A stretch of 64,000 nt of DNA from Paenibacillus sp. FSL H7-0737 (GCF_000758545.1 NZ_CP009279.1:5146001-5210000), one strand, 5' to 3'. Numbered from the stretch's first letter, positions 25,661-35,736 are shown. Notes: generated from the letters alone by a model not told the origin. Made by a program: numbers and translations.

Positions 25661-26481
25661 GTTGCCACCCACGTTATCCATTTTTTTCGAAACAAGAACA
25701 GCAGGGCCAAGCCTACCGCAATTTTTAAAATTAGCATAAACGAAATCCACTGTGGATAATCCTGCCTCAATAAAAGAGCATCGAGTTCCGGCATCATCCA
25801 TAGTGATACTCCCACTGCAAAAAAAACACTGGCAACGCCTTTAACTTTGTGATGTAATAGCCAGCTCAGCCACACCATCATTACACAGAGTGGAAGCCAT
25901 AAGAGCTCAAGCTCTAGCATCGAAGCCTCAGGGCGTTTTCCACCGAAGAATCCCGCATATAATAAGGCCCAAAAAGCATAACCGCAATACTGCAGCAAGC
26001 CTATACGGAGCACAAATCCCAGAATACACCATAACAAGCCGCAAGCCCCAATCAGAATCGGTCTCCAGAGCTGAGGATCAAGATCATGCAAAGCAATCAG
26101 CCATAGCCCAAAACCAAGCGATAACACACTGCCCAGCCCCGCCAGGATAAGACTAATAACATGATTTCGGGTCCTGTAAACCGCTGAGTATCCATAACAA
26201 ATAATTAATACGGATAGTGCTGTTGCAAGTTGCAAAGGCCAGGGAAAAACGCTAAAATAAAGACTAATCAAGAAAATCAAGGAAATAATTCCAAAACCAA
26301 ACAGCCAAATTTTGATGTTTCCCTGCTGTAGATTCTTCAGCGAAATCGGATTTCTATCCTTCGCCGCAGCTTCATCATCATACAGGTTGGTTAAGAAGTC
26401 GCAATATTGCTCTGGTAGCAATCTGTTGTTTCTCCAATATTGAATCTCTTTTATAATAATTTCGCGTTTTTCCAAATTCAC
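25657..26481 (-). CDS. Uncharacterised polytopic membrane protein
   Basis: 274 residues with a soluble N-terminal helix-rich part (1-55, including YWRNNRLLPEQYCDFLTNLYDD) and about eight hydrophobic helices after it. The N-terminal motif recalls DUF2157-type membrane proteins, but I cannot assign it firmly. It is translationally coupled to trmK. In Bacillus a cytochrome c gene occupies this place between sigA and yqfN, so this is a lineage-specific replacement or insertion. Confidence 0.55.
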   Translation of the reverse strand: MNLEKREIIIKEIQYWRNNRLLPEQYCDFLTNLYDDEAAAKDRNPISLKNLQQGNIKIWLFGFGIISLIFLISLYFSVFPWPLQLATALSVLIICYGYSAVYRTRNHVISLILAGLGSVLSLGFGLWLIALHDLDPQLWRPILIGACGLLWCILGFVLRIGLLQYCGYAFWALLYAGFFGGKRPEASMLELELLWLPLCVMMVWLSWLLHHKVKGVASVFFAVGVSLWMMPELDALLLRQDYPQWISFMLILKIAVGLALLFLFRKKWITWVAT

Positions 26482-26544
26482 TGGCTCATCCTTCTTTCCA
26501 GATACACAGGGTCAGCACTTTTAGGGTCGTAATTCAAATAAAAG

Positions 26545-26577
26545 AACCTCCTGCTACTGAGCAGCAGAAGGTCCAGT
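26545..26577 (-). terminator. Intrinsic terminator of the dnaG-sigA operon
   Basis: Minus-strand GAACTGGACCTTCTGCTG ... CAGCAGGAGGTTCTTTT hairpin, just past the sigA stop codon. Confidence 0.7.
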
Positions 26578-26587
26578 TCATGAAATA

Positions 26588-27721
26588 CTATTCAAGGAAA
26601 TCCTTAAGCCGTTTACTGCGGCTAGGGTGACGAAGCTTACGCAATGCTTTAGCTTCAATCTGGCGAATCCGTTCGCGGGTAACACCGAACACTTTGCCCA
26701 CTTCTTCAAGTGTTCTCGTCCGGCCATCATCTAGGCCAAAACGCAGACGAAGTACATTCTCTTCACGCTCCGTGAGCGTGTCCAGTACATCCTCCAGCTG
26801 TTCCTTCAGCAGTTCATAAGCTGCTGCATCCGCAGGAGCCAAGGCTTCCTGATCCTCAATGAAATCTCCCAGATGAGAATCGTCTTCTTCACCGATCGGT
26901 GTTTCGAGCGATACTGGCTCTTGGGCAATCTTCATGATTTCTCTAACTTTCTCAACCGTCAGCTCCATCTCAGCCGCAATTTCCTCTGGCGAAGGTTCAC
27001 GTCCCAGTTCTTGCAGTAATTGACGAGAGACACGAATCAGCTTGTTGATCGTCTCGACCATGTGTACAGGAATACGAATCGTACGTGCCTGATCCGCAAT
27101 CGCGCGGGTAATAGCCTGACGAATCCACCAAGTTGCATACGTACTAAATTTGAACCCTTTGTTATGGTCAAATTTCTCTACCGCTTTGATCAGACCCATG
27201 TTACCTTCCTGAATCAGATCAAGGAACAGCATACCGCGTCCAACATAACGTTTAGCAATACTTACTACAAGACGTAGGTTCGCTTCAGCGAGACGACGTT
27301 TGGCTTCCTCGTCACCATTCTTAATCCGCATAGCAAGCTCTACTTCATCGTCAGCCGACAACAGCGGAACACGTCCAATTTCTTTTAGATACATACGGAC
27401 AGGGTCATTAATCTTAATCCCTGGCGGCAGTGACAAATCATCATCAAAGCTGAACTCATCGCCCTCTTTGTCTTCATTGTCCTCATTTGGCCGGAGGCTG
27501 TTAACCTCCTCATCGTTCTCGTTTACAACTTCAATCCCCAAATCACTGAGTTGTTCATAGAACTCCTCCATTTGCTCGGGGTCTTGATCAAACGGCGATA
27601 ATTTCTCCATAATATCTTTGTATAGCAATGATGATCTTTTCTTGCCTTGCTCAATAAGCTGATCCTTAACCTGATCCAAAGTAAATTCTGCTTCCAATTC
27701 AGTATGCTGATCGTTCGCCAT
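26588..27721 (-). CDS. sigA: Primary RNA polymerase sigma factor SigA (RpoD)
   Basis: 377 residues. Region 1.1-like acidic N-terminus, region 1.2 (DPVRMYLKEIGRVPLLS), region 2 with YVGRGMLFLDLIQEGNMGL and FSTYATWWIRQAI, region 3 and region 4 with the -35-binding helix (VTRERIRQIEAKALRKLRH). This is the vegetative sigma-70 factor that reads the TTGACA/TATAAT promoters seen in the window. GGAGG precedes the ATG. It lies 40 bases after dnaG, the classical macromolecular-synthesis operon order. Confidence 0.97.
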   Translation of the reverse strand: MANDQHTELEAEFTLDQVKDQLIEQGKKRSSLLYKDIMEKLSPFDQDPEQMEEFYEQLSDLGIEVVNENDEEVNSLRPNEDNEDKEGDEFSFDDDLSLPPGIKINDPVRMYLKEIGRVPLLSADDEVELAMRIKNGDEEAKRRLAEANLRLVVSIAKRYVGRGMLFLDLIQEGNMGLIKAVEKFDHNKGFKFSTYATWWIRQAITRAIADQARTIRIPVHMVETINKLIRVSRQLLQELGREPSPEEIAAEMELTVEKVREIMKIAQEPVSLETPIGEEDDSHLGDFIEDQEALAPADAAAYELLKEQLEDVLDTLTEREENVLRLRFGLDDGRTRTLEEVGKVFGVTRERIRQIEAKALRKLRHPSRSKRLKDFLE

Positions 27722-27761
27722 AATTCGACTCCCTCCTCCCTAGGTACATCCTGTCAACATT

Positions 27762-29582
27762 TCATTGTCTCTCTAGGGCTATAATCTCACTTGCTATTTG
27801 TGCCGCACGCAAAAAGTCACCTGACTTTTCCGCCTGAATCATCTCTTCACGCTTCTGATCCATCTTGCGCTGCAGTGGGTATTTCCGTACTTCACGGATA
27901 CAATCATCCAGCACCTGCATATTCCAGTCTGGAGGTGTATCCATCATGGAAATTGATGTAGCAGTTTTCTCTAGACGATCATCCTGAAGCGATGATAGAA
28001 ACCGACTAATGCCGGGTGGTTTGCCTTGCGCGTAATAGGCATATAGATAAGCGGCAATTGCCGCATGATCATCGATGTTGAAATCTTCTCCGAGGCGTTC
28101 GCCCACATACGTGGCGGCTTCCGGGTCCTGAATCATAAAGGACAGTAGACGCCGTTCCGCAACATGATAAGCGGGCAGCAAAGTTGGTGTCTGCACTTGC
28201 CCTTTTTTATGCCTACCATTATTCCACCTTTTGTCGTTATTATCCCCTTCAGGGATGTTTTTTTGCATCGATGCCCTAAGTAAATTACAATCCTGCTTCA
28301 AACTATCATATGAAAGTTCCAGCTCAGAAGCGATTTCCCTTAGGTAAACCTCTCTCTCAGTCGAGGAATGTAACGAAGCAATGACCTCCAAAGCTTCTTT
28401 GACGTAGGCAATTTTGCCATCTTCCTCTAGGAGTATATGGTTTTTTTTCAGATATATAAGCTTAAATTTTATGGATGAAACCGCTGAATCAATAACCTGA
28501 TCCATAAACCTTTCTCCACCATGCATTGAGATGAATTCATCTGGATCGAGTCCGCTTGGCAGTAAGGCGATCTTTACACGCAAGCCACTGCCTTCAAGCA
28601 TTGGAATGGACTTCATAGCAGCTGCTTGTCCTGCCCGGTCACCGTCATAAGACAGTACAATTTCATCGGCCAGACTCTTCATCAGTGCTACATGACTTTC
28701 AGTTAAAGATGTTCCCATTGTTGCTACACCGTTATGCACACCTGCTTCCCAGGCCGAAATGACATCTCCGTATCCTTCAAAGAGGACGATTTGCCGCGTT
28801 TTGCGGATGGATGCTTTGGACTGGTGCAAATTGTATAAAATCCGGCTTTTGTTAAACAATCTACTCTCTGGAGAATTAAGATACTTGGGTTGTCCTTCAC
28901 CAAAAATTCTTCCGGCAAACGCAATCACCTTGCCTGTGCGGTTCGCAATCGGAAAAATAATCCGACCACGGAAACGGTCTATATAGCCTTTACCCTCACC
29001 TCGGGCAGACAAGAGTCCACCTTTCTCCATCTCAGCAAGGTCAAAATTCCGTTTCTCCAAAAATTGTAGCAAAGTATCCCAGCGGTCCGGAGCATATCCG
29101 ATCTGAAACTGGTCAATCATTTTATCGCTGAAGTTCCGGGCTCTTAAATACTCCATTGCGGCTTTGCCGTGTTCCGTATTCTTCAGCAAGTAATGATAAA
29201 ACTTTGCAGACCATTCATAAGCTTGAATCAACCGATCGCGTTCCGGATCAGGAGGAGACATTAGGCCTCCCTTACCTTCAGGAACGGGAATATCACTTTC
29301 TTCAGCCATTATTTTGACGGCTTCGGGGAAGGTTAATCCTTCGATTTCCATCCTAAATTTGATGGCATTTCCACCCATGCCGCAGCCAAAGCAATGAAAT
29401 ACTCCCCGGTCGGGGGTAACTGTAAAGGAAGGGGTTTTCTCCGAATGGAACGGGCAGAGGCCCCATAAATATTTCCCCTGCTTGGACAAATGGACTACCT
29501 TACCGACTGTATCGACAATATCATGACGTGCAAGCACGCTTTCGATAACTTCTTCCGGAATATTCCCGTGTCCGCTAGCCAC
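27762..29582 (-). CDS. dnaG: DNA primase DnaG
   Basis: 606 residues. N-terminal CHC2 zinc finger (C43, H46, C64, C67 by the chosen start), RNA polymerase/TOPRIM core with VLFEGYGDVISA and LSYDGDRAGQAA, and a helical C-terminal helicase-interaction domain (about 440-606). It makes primers at the replication fork. The GTG at 29582 is preferred because AAGGTGG lies 5 bases upstream; the in-frame TTG at 29597 is an alternative that adds five residues. Confidence 0.95.
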   Translation of the reverse strand: MASGHGNIPEEVIESVLARHDIVDTVGKVVHLSKQGKYLWGLCPFHSEKTPSFTVTPDRGVFHCFGCGMGGNAIKFRMEIEGLTFPEAVKIMAEESDIPVPEGKGGLMSPPDPERDRLIQAYEWSAKFYHYLLKNTEHGKAAMEYLRARNFSDKMIDQFQIGYAPDRWDTLLQFLEKRNFDLAEMEKGGLLSARGEGKGYIDRFRGRIIFPIANRTGKVIAFAGRIFGEGQPKYLNSPESRLFNKSRILYNLHQSKASIRKTRQIVLFEGYGDVISAWEAGVHNGVATMGTSLTESHVALMKSLADEIVLSYDGDRAGQAAAMKSIPMLEGSGLRVKIALLPSGLDPDEFISMHGGERFMDQVIDSAVSSIKFKLIYLKKNHILLEEDGKIAYVKEALEVIASLHSSTEREVYLREIASELELSYDSLKQDCNLLRASMQKNIPEGDNNDKRWNNGRHKKGQVQTPTLLPAYHVAERRLLSFMIQDPEAATYVGERLGEDFNIDDHAAIAAYLYAYYAQGKPPGISRFLSSLQDDRLEKTATSISMMDTPPDWNMQVLDDCIREVRKYPLQRKMDQKREEMIQAEKSGDFLRAAQIASEIIALERQ

Positions 29583-29621
29583 TTCAACCACCTTCAATTC
29601 TTAACAAATAAATATAATTCG

Positions 29622-30098
29622 CTATTGCTCCACATTCTCCTGCAAAAGTATTAAAAGTTTTGTCATTTTATGTTGAAAATATATTTTTTCTTCTGCCGTT
29701 ATAGGTTTTGGACCCTTAGAATAATGTCCCCGTCTTCGTTCCACGGCCCTGGCATGCCTGCCTTCCAACATAAAATCCATTTTGGAATCGTCATATTCCT
29801 GGCCACGAAAAGAAAGAACACTGCAACGTTTCCCTAGTGCAAGTGCTGCGAGACCATAGTCCCCAGTCAATACCACATCTCCAGCAGAAATATGATTGGC
29901 AATATATAGATCGGCGCTCTGATCTCCCCGGTCCACCTGCACAACCGTTACACCCTCTTCAGCTTTCAGTGCATGGTCATAAGAAGATACCATCAGTACC
30001 GGCACACCAAAGGCGCGGCCAACTTCAGCAATCTCTTTTTTGACCGGACAAGCATCCCCATCCACGACTATAGTTCTAGACCGGGACTTCTTCTCCAT
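29622..30098 (-). CDS. yqxD: YaiI/YqxD family protein (DUF188)
   Basis: 158 residues. TIVVDGDACPVKKEI near residue 10, DHAL, and QSADLYIANHISAGDVVLTGDYGLA are signatures of the UPF0178/DUF188 family, a PIN-like fold with unproven activity. The ATG at 30098 has GGTGAT a few bases before it; the longer frame to 30200 crosses a hairpin and has no site. It is upstream of dnaG, as in Bacillus. Confidence 0.85.
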   Translation of the reverse strand: MEKKSRSRTIVVDGDACPVKKEIAEVGRAFGVPVLMVSSYDHALKAEEGVTVVQVDRGDQSADLYIANHISAGDVVLTGDYGLAALALGKRCSVLSFRGQEYDDSKMDFMLEGRHARAVERRRGHYSKGPKPITAEEKIYFQHKMTKLLILLQENVEQ

Positions 30099-30164
30099 GA
30101 TCATCACCAATTTCCCGTGTAATATATATACGCCCTTACCGCAAGAAATCCTTCTTTCTATGCA

Positions 30165-30217
30165 TAAATACGGAACGGATGTCAAATGACGCATTGGCAC
30201 CGTTCCGTATATTTATA
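30165..30217 (-). terminator. Hairpin after glyS (probable terminator)
   Basis: ATAAATACGGAACGG pairs with CCGTTCCGTATATTTAT across a 25-nt loop. It sits between glyS and yqxD on the minus strand. There is no strong T-tract, so its role as terminator is uncertain. Confidence 0.5.
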
Positions 30218-30337
30218 CCCCAAACCAACATTCTATACCATAAGACACAAACTTTTCTTATAGATGTTGTTCAAAAAGCTGTCCTTTGATCAAATGTCGA
30301 ATCTTGAATTCAGCCGGGAACTCCGGTGCTCAGTCGT

Positions 30338-32413
30338 TTACCAAACGAGCTTGCCAAAATCAGCAAACGCCTTGGAGTCAGCATCAATACCAGCTAGCAA
30401 AGCTAAACGGTTAGCACGTACCTGCTCATCCTCTGCCATAACCATAACGGAATCGAAAAATGCTGTAACAGCATCTTTTAGACCCGAGAGAATACGGAGT
30501 GCTTCTTCGGCATTATTCGCGGACATCGCTTCAAGATACGGTGTGTGTAATTCCTGCCATGTCTTGTACAGCTTCAGCTCAGCATCTTCTTTAAGTAAAG
30601 AAGGATCAATCACTTCGCTGGTTGCTTTAGCTGCCAAATTACTGACACGAGTGAGTGAATCTACAGTAATTTTAAAGTCTGCTTGGTCTAACACAGCACC
30701 CATAAGCGCACGGCTTCTGCCCACAACATCTACCACGTTGTCAAAGCCAGCTGCTGTAACAGCGTCCACAACATCATAGCGTACATTGTCGGATAAAAGT
30801 CGTTTAACACGCAGACCGAAGAACTCGTACAGGTTTATACGTAGTTCATCGTCAGAATGTTTCGAATTCCCTGAATTTTTATGAATTTCAATCGCTGCTT
30901 CAAAAATCTCGCGCAGCGTAATCGGCAATTTATGCTCCAGCACGATTTGAACAATCCCTGCAGCCTGGCGACGCAGTGCGTAAGGATCCTGAGAGCCTGT
31001 TGGGATAATACCGATAGAGAAGCAACCTACAATCGTATCGATCTTGTCCGCAATGCTGACAACTGAACCGGCATCCGTCGATGGTACTGCATCACCCGCG
31101 AACCTTGGCTGATAATGCTCAAAGATTGCTTTTGCCACAGTTTCAGGTTCTCCTGCTTTGCGTGCATAATCTTCACCCATGGTGCCTTGAAGTTCTGGGA
31201 ATTCATAAACCATTTGAGTCACAAGGTCGAATTTGCAAATATCAGCAGTCCGACTTACTTCAGAAAGGGTTATATCAGACAATCCCAACTTTACAGCAAG
31301 ACGATCGGAGATTTGGCGAATACGACGCACTTTATCTCCAACACTGCCAAGCTCTTCATGGTAGACGATATTCTCCAATTTGGCTAGTGCATCATCAATC
31401 TTCATCTTTTGATCTTCTTGATAGAAGAATTTGGCATCTGATAGACGAGCACGGAGTACCTTCTCATTACCTTTAGCAATAACATCCAAAGATACTGCAT
31501 TCCCGTTACGCACCGTTACGAAGAAAGGTAGCAGTTTGCCCGCTGCATCAAATACCGGGAAATACCGCTGATGCTCACGCATCGAAGTAATCAGCACATC
31601 CTGTGGAATGTTCAAGAAAGATGGGTCGAAGGTTCCGAACAACACGGTTGGTGTTTCAACTAGGAACAGTACTTCCTCCAAAAGATCCTCTTTGATCGCA
31701 ATCGTCCAGCTTTTTTCTTCAGCCAATTGATTGATTTGTTTCAGGATCAATTCTTCCCGTTCCTTCACGTCTACAAGGACATGCTGCGCACGCATGCTCT
31801 CAACATATTGTGCAGGCTCCGAAATTACAGTCTCTGTGCCCAGAAAACGATGTCCACGGCTCACATTATCCGCTTTTACATCCGTAATTTCCAAATCAAT
31901 AATATCTTTCCCGAAAAGAGCAACTAACCAGCGGATCGGACGCACGAATTTAAAATCGTAAGCTCCCCAACGCATGTTTTTCGGAAAAGTCATCGCATTT
32001 ACAATCCCTAAAAGCCCTTCTGAAAGAAGCGAAGCTGTCTCTACCCCAGCACTATTTCTAGTAGCATATATATACTCTACTCCAGCTAACTCTTTGAACG
32101 TAAATTGCTCCGGAGATACACCCTGACTACGGGCAAATCCTAAAGCAGCTTTGCTCCAGTCTCCGTTTGCATCCAGTGCGATTTTGCGTGATGGTCCTTT
32201 GACTTCTTCGCTGATATCCTCTTGCTTCTCAGCCGCATCCTTAACAAAAACAGCGAGACGACGTGGCGTTGCATAAGCAGTAACTCCAGCATGGGTAATC
32301 CGTGCAGAATCCAACCACTTGGATGTTCTATCTTGCAGCTGTTCCATCGCAGCGCGGATAAAACGTGCAGGAATTTCCTCCAGACCGATCTCAAACAGGA
32401 TATCTTTAGACAC
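30338..32413 (-). CDS. glyS: Glycyl-tRNA synthetase beta subunit
   Basis: 691 residues from the chosen GTG. Begins SKDILFEIGLEEIPARF, the standard GlyS opening, and continues with the tRNA-binding and HD-like domains and the C-terminal anticodon-binding region. Together with GlyQ it forms the alpha2-beta2 enzyme. The GTG at 32413 has AGAAGG 8 bases upstream and matches family starts; the track-length GTG at 32422 adds three residues. It overlaps glyQ by 8 bases. Confidence 0.95.
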   Translation of the reverse strand: MSKDILFEIGLEEIPARFIRAAMEQLQDRTSKWLDSARITHAGVTAYATPRRLAVFVKDAAEKQEDISEEVKGPSRKIALDANGDWSKAALGFARSQGVSPEQFTFKELAGVEYIYATRNSAGVETASLLSEGLLGIVNAMTFPKNMRWGAYDFKFVRPIRWLVALFGKDIIDLEITDVKADNVSRGHRFLGTETVISEPAQYVESMRAQHVLVDVKEREELILKQINQLAEEKSWTIAIKEDLLEEVLFLVETPTVLFGTFDPSFLNIPQDVLITSMREHQRYFPVFDAAGKLLPFFVTVRNGNAVSLDVIAKGNEKVLRARLSDAKFFYQEDQKMKIDDALAKLENIVYHEELGSVGDKVRRIRQISDRLAVKLGLSDITLSEVSRTADICKFDLVTQMVYEFPELQGTMGEDYARKAGEPETVAKAIFEHYQPRFAGDAVPSTDAGSVVSIADKIDTIVGCFSIGIIPTGSQDPYALRRQAAGIVQIVLEHKLPITLREIFEAAIEIHKNSGNSKHSDDELRINLYEFFGLRVKRLLSDNVRYDVVDAVTAAGFDNVVDVVGRSRALMGAVLDQADFKITVDSLTRVSNLAAKATSEVIDPSLLKEDAELKLYKTWQELHTPYLEAMSANNAEEALRILSGLKDAVTAFFDSVMVMAEDEQVRANRLALLAGIDADSKAFADFGKLVW

Positions 32414-33293
32414 GGTCAGCACCTTCTTTCTTCAGCAGCGGGAAGCCAAGCTTCTCGCGTTCCTCAAGATATGTTGCCGCTACAGAGCGGGCAAGATTAC
32501 GCACTCGGGTAATAAATCCAGTCCGTTCAGTAACGCTGATGGCTCCACGTGCATCCAGCAGATTAAAGCTATGTGAGCATTTCAACACGTAATCATAGGC
32601 AGGGAACACAAGATGCTGCTCCATCGCTCTACGCGCTTCTTCTTCGTACATGTTGAACAGTGAAAATAGCATTTTTACATCAGATACTTCAAAGGTGTAA
32701 GTAGAATGTTCAAACTCCGGTTGATGAAAAACATCACCATAAGTCATGCCGCTAACCCATTCAAGATCAAATACATTTTCTTTATCTTGAATGTAGGATG
32801 CTAGCCGCTCCATTCCGTAAGTAATTTCTACGGCAACTGGATTGGCCTCAATTCCACCGACCTGTTGGAAGTACGTAAACTGAGTGATTTCCATACCATC
32901 TAGCCATACTTCCCATCCTAGACCTGCACAACCCAGTGAAGGGTTCTCCCAGTTATCCTCAACAAAACGGATATCATGCAAGAGCGGATCAATGCCGAGT
33001 GCTTTCAAACTATCCAAGTAAATCTCTTGAATGTTATCAGGCGATGGTTTGATAATGACTTGAAATTGATGATGCTGATACAAACGGTTCGGATTCTCCC
33101 CATAACGTCCATCGGATGGGCGACGTGAAGGCTCTACGTACGCAACTCTCCATGGTTCAGGACCTAGTGAGCGTAAAAATGTCATAGGGTTCATCGTACC
33201 GGCGCCTTTTTCAGTGTCATAAGGCTGTACGATAATACAGTTCTGTTCAGCCCAGAACTGCTGCAGCGTCAAAATCATCTGCTGAAAGTTCAT
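32406..33293 (-). CDS. glyQ: Glycyl-tRNA synthetase alpha subunit
   Basis: 295 residues, catalytic class II synthetase subunit. EKGAGTMNPMTFLRSLGPEPW, EPSRRPSDGRYGENPNR and YQHHQFQVI (quoted in pieces) are hallmark segments around the glycyl-adenylate site. AAGGAG precedes the ATG. The operon glyQ-glyS is controlled by the T-box in the 400-bp leader. Confidence 0.96.
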   Translation of the reverse strand: MNFQQMILTLQQFWAEQNCIIVQPYDTEKGAGTMNPMTFLRSLGPEPWRVAYVEPSRRPSDGRYGENPNRLYQHHQFQVIIKPSPDNIQEIYLDSLKALGIDPLLHDIRFVEDNWENPSLGCAGLGWEVWLDGMEITQFTYFQQVGGIEANPVAVEITYGMERLASYIQDKENVFDLEWVSGMTYGDVFHQPEFEHSTYTFEVSDVKMLFSLFNMYEEEARRAMEQHLVFPAYDYVLKCSHSFNLLDARGAISVTERTGFITRVRNLARSVAATYLEEREKLGFPLLKKEGADRV

Positions 33294-33384
33294 AATACCG
33301 TCTCCTTCGCTTTACAAGTTTTTTAGTTCATCTTGCTTAAAACTTCTTACCATGGAGGCGGCATTTTTCGCTCCTGACAGCAAC

Positions 33385-33645
33385 AAAAAACCCCCGCCCC
33401 CATGCCTGATTAACAGACATAGGGACGAGAGCTTAACTTATTCTCCCGCGGTTCCACCCTACTTGATTCCATTCCTTGATTCAGCAATATCACTTGCTAA
33501 AGACAAGAACGAAATCCACTTTCATTCGCCATATCCGTACTCCCGGGTGCCATGTTCATGAACATTGTCCCGCCAGGCTCTCACTACCCCCAGCTCGCTG
33601 AATCGCAACAATATCGCTCATTACTTTCCCGATCAATGCACGTTC
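33385..33645 (-). promoter_or_regulatory. Glycine T-box riboswitch in the glyQS leader
   Basis: On the minus strand the leader has a stem I with AGTAATGAGCG and GTGAGAGCC elements, a specifier loop with GAACAT followed by GGC (33549-33551, glycine codon), the T-box AGGGTGGAACCGCGGG (33445-33460) and a terminator ending in a U-tract at 33385-33390. Uncharged tRNA-Gly would pair with both specifier and T-box and favour the antiterminator. Confidence 0.93.
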
Positions 33646-33718
33646 TCCCGAAGTGGAGCAAAACGGCGATAATCTTATAATTAAACTGTTCCTATAGTAA
33701 CGGAAAAATCGGATTTCG

Positions 33719-34474
33719 TCAAATCTTGTACTTGTCGAGCTGATCCAGGAAATTCTGTGATTTTAGCTTTAATCCAAGCTGCACATCCATAAAGGCACGC
33801 ATAATTTTTTTTAGCTCATCACGGCTGCTTTCTTTGACATCCACATTCCCTAATCTAGTTAGATCAAGTCTGGCGAATAAGCGTAGTAATTTCAACGCAC
33901 GAGCAGAGACCTCCATTGCTGGCGGATCATTATGTTTACAGCTGCGGCAGAGTGCTCCACCAAGGCGAGGGCTTATCAGCAGTTGTTCATCAGGCTTTTC
34001 TGCTCCACATATCACACAGGTGTCGAACTCTGGACCATAACCGGCTGCTTGCAAAATCTTCATTTCATAAACATTTATGATAACTCCAGGTTCCTTATCT
34101 TCTTCAAGTGCGTTCAAGCAGGCCGTAAGCTGGCGAAACCAGAAGCTCCCCGTCTCCTCATCATGCAGGACTTTATCAAGCAGTTCACAAGCGTATGATG
34201 CATATGCTGCTTTAATCAAATCCTCACGCAGAGGGTGGTGAGACTTCGTGATCTCGCCGGAATTCAGCGTTCCAAGACCTCCGTTATTTCTAAAAAAAAC
34301 AAATTCCCCGACGGTGAACAGCTGGATCAGGGCAGCATGGCGGCTCTTAACCTTCTTAGCACCTCGTACCAGAACTCCTACTTTCCCGGCGTTCTCGGTG
34401 CAAAGCGTAATAATTGCGTTCCCCTCGCCGTAGTCCATGCTGCGGATGACGATCCCTTCCACCCTGTGTAGCAT
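33719..34474 (-). CDS. recO: DNA repair protein RecO
   Basis: 251 residues: N-terminal OB fold (about 1-80, with VEGIVIRSMDYGEGNAI) and helical C-terminal domain containing a zinc site CVICGAEK ... LCRSC (four cysteines). RecO helps RecR load RecA and anneals strands. The ATG at 34474 has GGGGGA about 7 bases upstream; the in-frame ATG at 34492 has none. It follows yqzL, as in Bacillus. Confidence 0.93.
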   Translation of the reverse strand: MLHRVEGIVIRSMDYGEGNAIITLCTENAGKVGVLVRGAKKVKSRHAALIQLFTVGEFVFFRNNGGLGTLNSGEITKSHHPLREDLIKAAYASYACELLDKVLHDEETGSFWFRQLTACLNALEEDKEPGVIINVYEMKILQAAGYGPEFDTCVICGAEKPDEQLLISPRLGGALCRSCKHNDPPAMEVSARALKLLRLFARLDLTRLGNVDVKESSRDELKKIMRAFMDVQLGLKLKSQNFLDQLDKYKI

Positions 34475-34510
34475 GCCTCTTCCCCCAACCATTCGGCAAG
34501 CAACCAGTCC

Positions 34511-34654
34511 TTATTGCGCTTCTTCATCACAGACCTTCTCTTCTTCCACTAGCTGTAATCCACTGTCTTCAAGTGGATAGCCAGCTTCCTTGTATAGCAG
34601 GTAAGCATCGACGTCTCCTGTCATTGCAAAATACTTCCACGAAAAGTTTCGCAT
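34511..34654 (-). CDS. yqzL: YqzL family small protein
   Basis: 47 residues, MRNFSWKYFAMTGDVDAYLL then YKEAG and an acidic C-terminus. The FSWK-x-F-TGDVDAYLLYKE pattern is that of YqzL, which sits between era and recO in Bacillus species. Function unknown. AAAGGATG stands before the ATG. It is too short for standard ORF cut-offs. Confidence 0.85.
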   Translation of the reverse strand: MRNFSWKYFAMTGDVDAYLLYKEAGYPLEDSGLQLVEEEKVCDEEAQ

Positions 34655-34766
34655 TCGTATTCATCCTTTCTTGGGAAAGACGATGTCTCTTCAAGAATTA
34701 GGATGTGCGATGAGCCAGGTTCTATCCTTGCAATTCCTGCCAAACGAGGAATGACGGATAAAGATC

Positions 34767-35660
34767 TTAAAGGTCTTTATGGAAGCCCAAATCCCGCAGA
34801 ACGCGGTCCTGATTACGCCAGTCTTTTTTCACTTTTACCCATAGCTCCAGAAAAATCTTCGAACCCAAAAGGTTCTCAATGTCAGTTCGAGCACGTCTGC
34901 CAACCTCTTTCAGCAGCGCACCTTGCTTACCGATAATGATCCCCTTCTGAGAATCACGTTCAACAAAAATAACGGCAGACACATGCACAACACCATTCGG
35001 CTCAACCCTCATATCTTCGATAGCCACAGCAATGGAATGCGGTACTTCTTCGCGCGTCAAATGCAGAATCTTCTCACGAATTAGTTCTGCGCACACAAAT
35101 TGCTCAGGGTGATCCGTAATTTGATCTTCTGGGTAGTATTGCGGACCTTCTGGTAAATACTTAGCGACTTGCTCTAATAGCGTGTTAACATTGCTACCCA
35201 TCTTGGCAGAAATTGGAATGATTTCAGCAAAGTTATGCAGCTTGTTATATTGAGCCATAAGTGGGAGCAATGCTTCCGGCTCTATTTTATCGATCTTGTT
35301 CAGTACAAGAATAACTGGCGTCTTAAGTCCGTTTAATTGCTCAGCAATGTATCGGTCTCCACCACCCAAACCATCTGCAGCATCCACAAGGAACAGCACA
35401 GCCTCAACTTCACCCAGCGTGCTCATTGCAGTTTGGTTCATGTAGTCGCCTAGCTTGGACTGTCTTTTATGAATACCTGGTGTGTCCAGGAACACGATTT
35501 GCGAATTATTCGTTGTATAGACCCCATGGATTTTGTTTCTAGTGGTCTGTGGCTTATCCGACATGATTGCAATCTTCTGTCCAATAACCTGGTTCATGAG
35601 TGTCGATTTGCCTACGTTCGGTCTGCCGATAATTGCGACAAAGCCTGATTTGAATTTCAT
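34767..35660 (-). CDS. era: GTPase Era
   Basis: 297 residues. G1 GRPNVGKST (12-20), G3 DTPG, G4 NKID in the N-terminal GTPase, then a C-terminal KH domain with IIGKQGALLKEVG that binds the 3' end of 16S rRNA. Era is a 30S assembly factor. AGGAAG precedes the ATG. It lies downstream of a 660-bp repeat-rich gap that separates it from cdd. Confidence 0.96.
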   Translation of the reverse strand: MKFKSGFVAIIGRPNVGKSTLMNQVIGQKIAIMSDKPQTTRNKIHGVYTTNNSQIVFLDTPGIHKRQSKLGDYMNQTAMSTLGEVEAVLFLVDAADGLGGGDRYIAEQLNGLKTPVILVLNKIDKIEPEALLPLMAQYNKLHNFAEIIPISAKMGSNVNTLLEQVAKYLPEGPQYYPEDQITDHPEQFVCAELIREKILHLTREEVPHSIAVAIEDMRVEPNGVVHVSAVIFVERDSQKGIIIGKQGALLKEVGRRARTDIENLLGSKIFLELWVKVKKDWRNQDRVLRDLGFHKDL

Positions 35661-35736
35661 ATTATCTTCCTTCCATACTTTCCTTCTAGTTCAATCTTTT
35701 TCAATCATTCAATCTTTTTTAAAGCTTTTTCGATCC

